Origin: Aliirhizobium smilacinae
GTDB lineage: Bacteria > Pseudomonadota > Alphaproteobacteria > Rhizobiales > Rhizobiaceae
Assembly: GCF_006335145.1 (NCBI RefSeq)
Contig: NZ_VDMN01000001.1
Location: 1,240,001 to 1,304,000, forward strand
Reading direction: 5' to 3'
Length of the DNA: 64,000 nt
A model generated the notes under the pieces. The model ran no database searches. It was not told where the DNA came from and was given only the letters and a program-made list of their open reading frames with translations. Positions within the stretch are counted from its first letter, which is position 1; each line of letters starts with the position of its first letter. The position numbers and the translations under genes are program-made. This document shows positions 53,834-60,814 of the stretch, in pieces.

Positions 53834-56623
53834 TTAGAAATCAACGACGAGACTGGCCTTTGCCGCATGAGCGGCAAAGGAGTGGGCGAATTCGCCCGAA
53901 TAGCTGAGCTTGACCCTTGCCGTCTTTGAAACCTGCGCGGAGAGCGAAGCCTCCAGCACTGCCGTATCGCGCGGCAGGGAGACGCCCTCGATCACAAAAG
54001 GGCTGCCGGTTGAAAAGGCAAAGCGCGACGACGGCGTCAGATCGCCGATCGCATGGCGCCAGCCGAGCATGCCGGAAAACGTCGCCGGCAGATCCGCATT
54101 GCCGATATCGGCCGACCATCGGAGACCAAGCGTCGTCAGCGTCACGTCATCCGTGCCGCCATTTGCAGACAGGGCCGCTGCACCGCCTTTTTCGCCAAAA
54201 CCATCGGTTTCGAGATTGATATAGGCGAGATTGGCGAAGGGTTCGAGCGTAACGGCTCCGAGCTTCTCGGACCAGCCGAGATCGGCGAAGACCTGACGCG
54301 TCGCGCTCCGATAATCGGCATGGAGCTGATCCTCGAACGTGCCGAAAGCGACATCCCGCTCCGTCGAGATATCATTTTTCGAGTAGATCGCGCCCGTCGT
54401 GAAGTTGAGCTTTCCCCACTCGGCGGCGGCATAAACACCGGCGCTGTAGCTGTCCCAGTCGGCATCGCTGCCTGCAGATGCGTTGGCGTAACCGAACATG
54501 CCGCCGATGCGCCAGTGATCCGAGACGTCAGCATCGATACCGCCAAACAGGCCTGCAACATGGCCATTCATGGCCGCGGCATTGCCGTCACTGTCGAAAC
54601 GGTCGCTGGCGGCGATGCCGGTCATCCAGAAACTGGCGCCGCCTTCGACTTGCTGTACCGGCACATCGCCCTTGATCCGGTCGATCACAGCCTCGCGGGC
54701 AAGACTGCTCTGCTGCAGCAACTGGCTCTTCAGCGAGGCGTGCAGTTCGCCGCTCAGCTGCGAGAAGGCATCTCGGGCGCCGGCGGCATTGAGTGGCAGC
54801 ACGCCAAGGAAGACGGAGTTGGTGCTGCCGAGGGATTGCACTGCTTCGGCCGTCGCGCGGGTGTTGCGCGTCTCGGTCACATCGGCGAAATCGACATCGT
54901 TGCGATAGAGGCCTAATGTCACCGAGGTCGGATCGTAGGTGAGGATCGGCGAAAGGAAGGCGAGATCGGAATTCACCTCATCGAATTCGCCGGTGACGCT
55001 GTCGCCGGTCAGGATCGTGTAGGTGGTGGCAAGAGAATAGGTTCCGGAACCGGCCAGCACATCCACGGTACCGCCGTCGATCGTTACCGTTCCGGCGGCA
55101 TCGAGGCGGTCGGACAGGCCGGAGGCATCGGTTTCCACCTGGAAGGTGGAGCCCTTTTCGAATGTGACATCGCCATTCACCGCAACAGTCGCAATGCCCG
55201 GACCCGGCGCGAATGTTCCACCGGAGCCGACGGTCAGCCCTCCGATTTCACCCGATCCGGCCAGCGTTCCATCCGCGCCGATCGCGATTGCGCCGCCAAC
55301 GGTACCGTCATTGACCAGCGTGCCGCCGATCACCGTTGCGTCGCCGGTAATCGTGCCGCCGTCATTGTTGGTGAACGTGCCGCCGGTATTGGTCAGCGAG
55401 GCGATCGTACCCGCATTGGAGACAGTGCCGGCGTTGGTTATTTCGCCAGCCGTTGCGCCGGTATTGTTGACGAAGCTGGAGGCGGCCGCGACGTCGACAT
55501 CGGTGACGACAAAGTTGTTGACGACCGCGCCACCGGAGACCGTCGTATCGCCGGTGATCGTGCCGCCGTCATTATTGGTGAAGGTACCCCCGGTATTGGT
55601 CAGCGAGGCGGTCGTGCCGGCGTTCGAGGAATTGCCCGCATTGGTGACATCACCTGCCGTGGCGCCGGTATTGTTGACGAAAATCGCGGCGGCCGCCACA
55701 TCGACGGTGGTGACGACAAAATTGTTGGTCAGCGTGCCACCGGTGATGACGGTATCGCCGGTGATCGTGCCGCCATCGTTGTTGGTGAAAGTACCACCGG
55801 TATTGGTCAGCGAGGCAATCGTGCCGGCATTCGAGGCCGTGCCGGCATTCGTCACGTCGCCGGCAGTCGCGCCGCCATTGTTGACGAAGATCGCCGCGGC
55901 CGCGACATCCACATAGGTGACAACGAAATTGTTGGTCACCGTGCCGCCGATGACATTCGTATCGCCGGTGATCCTGCCACCGCTGTTGTTGGTGAACGAG
56001 CCGCCGGTATTGGTCAGCGAGCCGACCGAGCCTGCATTGGAGGCCGTGCCGGCATTGGTGACATCGCCTGCCGTTGCACCAGAATTGTTGACGAACTCGG
56101 CCGCCGCCGAGACATCCACATCCGTGACAACGAAATTGTTGGTAAGCTTGCCGCCATCAAGATTGGCGGTGCCGGTAATCGTGCCGTCATTAACCGTCTC
56201 GCCGCCGGTCATATGAAGGTCGCCATCCAGCGTGCCGGAATTGGCGATATTGCCGCCACTCATCTCGACGTCGGAAGCGAGCCGGCCGCCGGTGGAGATT
56301 TCCAGCCGGCCGGGGCCTGAAAGACTGGTGCCGCCGGCTGCGGACAGATCGGCGTCGACATGCAGCGTGCCGCCGGACACATCGACGGTGTTGACGGTCG
56401 CATCCGTCGAGACCGTTGGAGCGCCCAGCCCTATCGCAGCGCTATCCGTTGCACCGGGTGCTGCCGGCGTCCAATTGGCACCGTTGGAGAAATCGTTGTC
56501 GGAAGCGCCCGTCCAGGTGGATTGCCCCGAGGCAGCAGCCGGCAGCAGCCACGCCAGCGAGACGATGGCCGTGCAAAGCTTGAGGCGCAGTTTCGCGCCC
56601 GCCGAGATCGCTGGAGCAGACAT
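53834..56623 (-). CDS. Autotransporter with four 69-residue repeats
   Basis: Type Va secreted surface protein (929 aa). Signal peptide (~1-33, ending PAAASGQS), then a TWTG...DFSNGANW segment, a repeat-built beta-solenoid-like passenger (repeats at residues 162-437), a linker, and a C-terminal beta-barrel (~650-929) ending in the outer-membrane C-terminal Phe (LVVDF). Barrel strands are visible as alternating aromatic patterns (WRIGGMFGYANA; NFTTGAIYSKND). Function may be adhesion. Good ribosome-binding site (GAGGTAGGA). A CtrA-like box lies upstream. Confidence 0.88.
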   Translation of the reverse strand: MSAPAISAGAKLRLKLCTAIVSLAWLLPAAASGQSTWTGASDNDFSNGANWTPAAPGATDSAAIGLGAPTVSTDATVNTVDVSGGTLHVDADLSAAGGTSLSGPGRLEISTGGRLASDVEMSGGNIANSGTLDGDLHMTGGETVNDGTITGTANLDGGKLTNNFVVTDVDVSAAAEFVNNSGATAGDVTNAGTASNAGSVGSLTNTGGSFTNNSGGRITGDTNVIGGTVTNNFVVTYVDVAAAAIFVNNGGATAGDVTNAGTASNAGTIASLTNTGGTFTNNDGGTITGDTVITGGTLTNNFVVTTVDVAAAAIFVNNTGATAGDVTNAGNSSNAGTTASLTNTGGTFTNNDGGTITGDTTVSGGAVVNNFVVTDVDVAAASSFVNNTGATAGEITNAGTVSNAGTIASLTNTGGTFTNNDGGTITGDATVIGGTLVNDGTVGGAIAIGADGTLAGSGEIGGLTVGSGGTFAPGPGIATVAVNGDVTFEKGSTFQVETDASGLSDRLDAAGTVTIDGGTVDVLAGSGTYSLATTYTILTGDSVTGEFDEVNSDLAFLSPILTYDPTSVTLGLYRNDVDFADVTETRNTRATAEAVQSLGSTNSVFLGVLPLNAAGARDAFSQLSGELHASLKSQLLQQSSLAREAVIDRIKGDVPVQQVEGGASFWMTGIAASDRFDSDGNAAAMNGHVAGLFGGIDADVSDHWRIGGMFGYANASAGSDADWDSYSAGVYAAAEWGKLNFTTGAIYSKNDISTERDVAFGTFEDQLHADYRSATRQVFADLGWSEKLGAVTLEPFANLAYINLETDGFGEKGGAAALSANGGTDDVTLTTLGLRWSADIGNADLPATFSGMLGWRHAIGDLTPSSRFAFSTGSPFVIEGVSLPRDTAVLEASLSAQVSKTARVKLSYSGEFAHSFAAHAAKASLVVDF
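53857..53880. repeat. Perfect hairpin inside the autotransporter 3' end
   Basis: CCTTTGCCGC-ATGA-GCGGCAAAGG, 10-bp arms and a 4-base loop, within the last ~15 codons (FAAHAAKA). Not followed by a T-run on either strand within 10 bases, so its role as a terminator for the convergent HAD gene is uncertain. Confidence 0.5.
55313..56140 (-). repeat. Four tandem 207-bp repeats in the autotransporter
   Basis: Each unit encodes 69 residues beginning NNFVVT and containing GATAGDVTNAG, NAGTIASLTNTGG and FTNNDGGTITGDT. All four are complete and in frame. The first is the most divergent; the other three differ at a few residues. This array can expand or contract by recombination. Confidence 0.88.
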
Positions 56624-56696
56624 TCCTACCTCACCCAGACCCGATTAAAGACGATGCGCCCTTAACGATCTGCTAATATGAGTTAAGGAATTATGG

Positions 56697-56711
56697 TTAA
56701 CGAAGCCTTAA
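56697..56711. promoter_or_regulatory. CtrA-like box TTAA-N7-TTAA
   Basis: TTAA CGAAGCC TTAA exactly matches the alphaproteobacterial CtrA consensus, ~75 bases before the autotransporter start; a third TTAA precedes it at 56683. It lies in the only 154-base gap that can hold the autotransporter promoter. Confidence 0.5.
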
Positions 56712-56714
56712 CGG

Positions 56715-56734
56715 CGGCCGCGACAGCGCGGCCG
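56715..56734 (-). terminator. GC-rich hairpin after the lipoprotein gene
   Basis: CGGCCGCG-ACAG-CGCGGCCG, perfect 8-bp stem about 45 bases after the lipoprotein stop on the minus strand. No T-run, so it may pause or end transcription only partly before the autotransporter promoter. Confidence 0.4.
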
Positions 56735-56777
56735 GAGGCTGTTCTTTTCTGCGCGCCGTTGTCGCGGGATAAAGATA

Positions 56778-57344
56778 TCAGGAGCGCCGTGGCTTCTTGG
56801 CCGCGGGCGCATTGTCGAAGCCAAGACGAACGCGGGTGAAACGCGATGCGCCGCCTGGATTGTTCGGGATCTGAACGTCAGCCTTGGAGAAGATGAACTG
56901 GGTGCCGCCGACCGGCACGTCGACCGGATAGGCCACCTTCTGCGAATAGATGATGTTGTCGCCATCGACCACTTCGACCAGGATCGGCAGGGAGACCGAA
57001 CCCGGCGTGCCTGCAGGACCCTGAACGACGCGGCCCTGGGCAATGAGATTGATGGTTATCGTGGTTTCGTTCGCCGTGCACTGGCGCGTCGAATCGTTGA
57101 ACGAGACCTGGTAGAGGAGCTTGTCCGGGTTATCCTGACCACCCTTCGCATAGGAGCGATAGACAGCGTTCTGATCCCGCATCACCACCTGCGGGCAATA
57201 GGCCTGGACAACGGCCTGTACCGGCTGCGCGTTTGCAGAAGCAGCGTTGGAACTCAGGTCCAGTCCCTGCGAAGCAGAATTGCAGCTGCTCAAGCCAGCC
57301 ACCAAAGACAACGTCAGAAAACCGCGAGAGAACTTGCCAACCAC
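56778..57344 (-). CDS. Exported lipoprotein of unknown function
   Basis: 188 aa from a GTG at 57344 (longer starts up to 57410 are possible). The signal peptide ends in a lipobox LVAGLSSC, giving a lipid-anchored protein. The mature part has YCPQVVMRDQNAVYRSYAKGG and a conserved-looking immunoglobulin-like end (KVAYPVDVPVGGTQFIF). It recalls lipoproteins kept in Rhizobiaceae next to thrC; no function known to me. Divergent from thrC. Confidence 0.72.
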   Translation of the reverse strand: MVGKFSRGFLTLSLVAGLSSCNSASQGLDLSSNAASANAQPVQAVVQAYCPQVVMRDQNAVYRSYAKGGQDNPDKLLYQVSFNDSTRQCTANETTITINLIAQGRVVQGPAGTPGSVSLPILVEVVDGDNIIYSQKVAYPVDVPVGGTQFIFSKADVQIPNNPGGASRFTRVRLGFDNAPAAKKPRRS

Positions 57345-57470
57345 GTTACTCAACCCTTTGCAGCCTCGTTTCAAATGGCGGTACCGACCCGTCGTATTCC
57401 GGTCTTTCACCGCCGATTTCGATAGTCTATATCAGCGCTCAGAACAAAAATCGATTAGGGATTCAAGGTC

Positions 57471-58865
57471 GTGGAATACATTTCTACCCGGGGCACAGCA
57501 CCCGCTCTCGGCTTCCGTGATGCGCTCATGGCCGGACTTGCAACAGACGGCGGCCTCTATGTGCCGCGCAAATGGCCTACCCTGTCGAAAAAGCAGATCC
57601 GTGGCCTCCGCGGCAAATCCTATCAGGATATAGCTTTTGAGATCCTGTCGCTCTTCGTCGATGGCGAGATTGCCGACGACAAGCTGAAGGCGATGATCGA
57701 CGAAGCCTATGCCACGTTCAGGCATCCCGCAGTCGTGCCGCTGGTGCAGATCGGGCCGAACGATTTCATCCTCGAACTCTTCCACGGCACAACGCTCGCC
57801 TTCAAGGACGTGGCGATGCAGTTGCTTGCGCGACTGATGGACCATGTGCTTGCCGAGCGCGGCGAACGGGCAACCATCGTTGGCGCCACATCAGGCGACA
57901 CGGGCGGAGCCGCGATCGACGCATTCGCCGGGCGCGAGCGCACCGACATCTTCATCTTCTTCCCACATGGCAAGGTTTCGCCGGTGCAGCAACGCCAGAT
58001 GACCTCGTCGACGGCGTCGAACGTCCATGCGGTCGCGGTAAAAGGCAATTTCGACGACTGCCAGAACCTCGTCAAAGAAATGTTCAACGACGCCGCCTTC
58101 CGTGAGAAGGTCAAGCTTTCGGGCGTCAACTCGATCAACTGGGCGCGCATCATGGCGCAGGTGGTCTATTACTTTACCGCCGCCGTTTCGCTTGGCGGAC
58201 CGGACCGGAAAATCTCGTTCACCGTACCGACCGGCAATTTCGGCGACATTTTCGCCGGATATGTCGCCAAAAAGATGGGTCTGCCGATCGATCGCCTTGT
58301 CATCGCCACCAATGACAATGACATTTTGGCCCGCACATTGAAGACCGGCCGTTACGAGATGAAGGGCGTCACCGCAACGACCTCTCCTTCGATGGACATC
58401 CAGATCTCGTCCAACTTCGAGCGCCTGCTGTTCGAGGCTTACGATCGCGACGATGCCGCAGTGCGGCGTTCGATGGACGGGCTGAAGCAATCCGGTGCAT
58501 TCGAAATCAAGGACAAAGCGCTGAAGTCGATCAAGCGCGAATTCCGCGCTGGCCGCGCCACCGAAAAACAGGTCGCGCAGACGATCCGCGAGACATTGTC
58601 GGCCACCGGCTACCTGCTCGATCCGCATACGGCGACCGGCGTTTTCGTCGCAAAGAAGAACGCAAAGCCGTCTAGCCCGATGGTGACTCTGTCGACCGCG
58701 CATCCGGCCAAATTCCCGGCTGCGGTAAAATCCGCTTGCGGAATTGATCCGGCGCTCCCATCATGGTTGTCTGATCTTATGCAAAGGGAGGAGCGCTTCG
58801 ATATACTTGAACCGGAGCTGAAAGCCGTCGAAACCTATATCGGCAGCAACGCACGGGCCAAGTAA
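57471..58865 (+). CDS. thrC: Threonine synthase
   Basis: Converts O-phosphohomoserine to threonine with PLP (464 aa). N-terminal YISTRGTAPALGFRDAL, the PLP-lysine block LFHGTTLAFKDVAMQLL, and GATSGDTGGAA phosphate-binding loop. GTG start. Length and blocks match the proteobacterial class. Followed after 22 bases by the M16 peptidase gene. Confidence 0.95.
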   Translation: MEYISTRGTAPALGFRDALMAGLATDGGLYVPRKWPTLSKKQIRGLRGKSYQDIAFEILSLFVDGEIADDKLKAMIDEAYATFRHPAVVPLVQIGPNDFILELFHGTTLAFKDVAMQLLARLMDHVLAERGERATIVGATSGDTGGAAIDAFAGRERTDIFIFFPHGKVSPVQQRQMTSSTASNVHAVAVKGNFDDCQNLVKEMFNDAAFREKVKLSGVNSINWARIMAQVVYYFTAAVSLGGPDRKISFTVPTGNFGDIFAGYVAKKMGLPIDRLVIATNDNDILARTLKTGRYEMKGVTATTSPSMDIQISSNFERLLFEAYDRDDAAVRRSMDGLKQSGAFEIKDKALKSIKREFRAGRATEKQVAQTIRETLSATGYLLDPHTATGVFVAKKNAKPSSPMVTLSTAHPAKFPAAVKSACGIDPALPSWLSDLMQREERFDILEPELKAVETYIGSNARAK

Positions 58866-58887
58866 CAGCGCGCCGGAAAGACATAAT

Positions 58888-60183
58888 ATGAATGTAGAGA
58901 TTACCCGGCTCCCCTCCGGGCTGACTGTCGTCACCGAAAGCATGCCACATCTGGAAAGCGTGGCACTCGGCGTGTGGATCAAGTCGGGTTCTCGCAACGA
59001 GACGACCGAAGAACACGGCATCGCCCACCTGCTCGAACATATGGCCTTCAAGGGAACCGCGCGACGCAGTGCCCGCGATATCGCCGAGGAAATCGAGGAT
59101 GTCGGCGGCGAACTCAACGCCGCGACGTCTACAGAAACGACGTCCTATTACGCCCGCGTGCTCAAGGATCACGTGCCGCTGGCGGTCGACATTCTCGCCG
59201 ATATCCTGACGGAATCGGCTTTCGACGAGGAAGAACTGCGGCGCGAGAAGCATGTTATTCTTCAGGAAATCGGCGCGGCCAACGATACGCCGGACGATGT
59301 GGTGTTCGACAAGTTTTCCGAAGTCGCCTATCGCGACCAGACGATCGGGCGCGCCATCCTCGGCACACCGGAACGGGTGAAAAGCTTCACGCCGGAGCAG
59401 ATCCGCGGTTACCTCTCACGCAATTACACGACCGACCGGATGTTCGTCGTGGCCGCCGGCGCCGTCGATCACCAGACCTTCTGCAAACAGGTCGAGGAAC
59501 GTTTTGCCGGTCTTCCGACCTCGCCGAGTGCTCCGCCGGTCTTCGACGCCGCCCGCTATATCGGCGGCGACATCCGCGAGGAACGTGACCTCATGGATAC
59601 GCAGGTCCTGCTCGGTTTCGAGGGCAAGGCCTACCACATGCGCGACTTCTACTGTTCGCAGATCCTGGCCAACATTCTCGGCGGCGGCATGTCCTCCCGG
59701 CTGTTTCAGGAAGTACGCGAGCATCGCGGCCTGTGTTATTCGGTCTACGCCTTCCACTGGGGCTTTTCCGATACCGGCATTTTCGGCATCCATGCCGCGA
59801 CCGGCGCAGACGACTTGCCGAAGCTGATCCCCGTCATCATCGACGAATTGCACAAATCGGCCGATACCATTCATCAGGTGGAAATCGACCGGGCACGCGC
59901 ACAGATCCGCGCCCAGCTTTTGATGGGGCAGGAAAGCCCGGCCGCGCGCGCCGGCCAGATCGCCCGGCAGATGATGCTTTATGGCCGCTCGATCCCGAAC
60001 GAGGAGATGATGGAACGCCTGGCAGGCATTACCACGGAGCGGCTGACGGATCTTGCCGGCCGCCTGTTCATCGACACCGTACCGACACTTTCGGCCGTCG
60101 GGCCGATCGAGAAGCTTGCCCCGATGTCCGATATCGCGGCGGCTCTTTCGTCTCCGGTGGTCAAGGCCAAAGCGGCCGGCTGA
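58888..60183 (+). CDS. M16-family zinc peptidase (processing-peptidase-like)
   Basis: 431 aa. Inverted zinc motif HLLEHMAFKGT (HxxEH) near 48 with the downstream Glu in LNAATSTETTSYYA region. C-terminal inactive-half domain (~210-420) includes GGGMSSRLFQEVREHRGLCYSVYAF, the glycine-loop region of mitochondrial processing peptidase relatives. No signal peptide, so cytoplasmic. In a likely operon thrC-M16-GNAT-EAL. Confidence 0.92.
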   Translation: MNVEITRLPSGLTVVTESMPHLESVALGVWIKSGSRNETTEEHGIAHLLEHMAFKGTARRSARDIAEEIEDVGGELNAATSTETTSYYARVLKDHVPLAVDILADILTESAFDEEELRREKHVILQEIGAANDTPDDVVFDKFSEVAYRDQTIGRAILGTPERVKSFTPEQIRGYLSRNYTTDRMFVVAAGAVDHQTFCKQVEERFAGLPTSPSAPPVFDAARYIGGDIREERDLMDTQVLLGFEGKAYHMRDFYCSQILANILGGGMSSRLFQEVREHRGLCYSVYAFHWGFSDTGIFGIHAATGADDLPKLIPVIIDELHKSADTIHQVEIDRARAQIRAQLLMGQESPAARAGQIARQMMLYGRSIPNEEMMERLAGITTERLTDLAGRLFIDTVPTLSAVGPIEKLAPMSDIAAALSSPVVKAKAAG

Positions 60184-60202
60184 GCAGAGGTCCCGAAGCA
60201 CA

Positions 60203-60814
60203 ATGGGTAGATCGGTGTTTCGGTTCCTGTCCCGTCAATCGGACGCGCCGGAGCTGTCCGGCCCTCAGCACCTGCTGAGGCTGCCGCATAATTCCGACTA
60301 TAAGCAGTGGTACAGGCTGCGTTCCGAGAGCCGCAGTTTTCTGCAGCCGTGGGAGCCGACCTGGCGCGGCGACGAGCTGACCGAGAGCGCATTTCGTGCC
60401 CGTATCCTGCGGGCCACCCAGGAATGCGCGTCGGGTCTTGCCGTGCCGATGCTGCTGTTCCGCAGGGAAGACATGGTGCTGCTGGGCGGGCTTACGATCG
60501 GCTATATCCGCCGCGGCGCCGCGCAAAGCTGCATGATCGGATACTGGATGGGTGAAAAACATGCGGGCCAAGGCCATATGTTGGCCGCATTGAGAGTGGC
60601 AATCCCCTATGTCTATGGCGGACTTCAGTTGCACCGGATCGAGGCAGCCTGTATTCCGGACAATTGGAAAAGTATCCGGCTTCTCGAAAAAGCCGGTTTC
60701 GAGCGGGAAGGTCTTTTGCGGAAATATCTCAAAATTAATGGCGAATGGCGTGACCACATGATGTTTTCCCGATTGCCGGAAGACGGCGAATTCGGGAAAA
60801 TGGTCGGGCCATGA
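60203..60814 (+). CDS. GNAT acetyltransferase (RimJ/RimL-like)
   Basis: 203 aa. Acetyl-CoA-binding region IGYWMGEKHAGQGHMLAALRVAIPYVYG and NWKSIRLLEKAGFEREGLLRKYLKINGEW (in blocks) are typical of ribosomal-protein N-acetyltransferase relatives. ATG 60203 is 20 bases after the M16 stop; an upstream extension would lie within that gene. Its stop overlaps the next start as ATGA. Substrate unknown. Confidence 0.88.
   Translation: MGRSVFRFLSRQSDAPELSGPQHLLRLPHNSDYKQWYRLRSESRSFLQPWEPTWRGDELTESAFRARILRATQECASGLAVPMLLFRREDMVLLGGLTIGYIRRGAAQSCMIGYWMGEKHAGQGHMLAALRVAIPYVYGGLQLHRIEAACIPDNWKSIRLLEKAGFEREGLLRKYLKINGEWRDHMMFSRLPEDGEFGKMVGP

Noticed and set aside
55313..56140. Repeat array considered as CRISPR
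   Set aside because: Units are 207 bp, coding and contiguous without unique spacers.
55146..56216. Two adjoining + strand frames with Val/Pro-rich repeats, antisense to the autotransporter
   Set aside because: Their repeats arise from the 207-bp DNA repeats of the minus-strand gene; the autotransporter has a signal peptide, barrel and ribosome-binding site, these have none.
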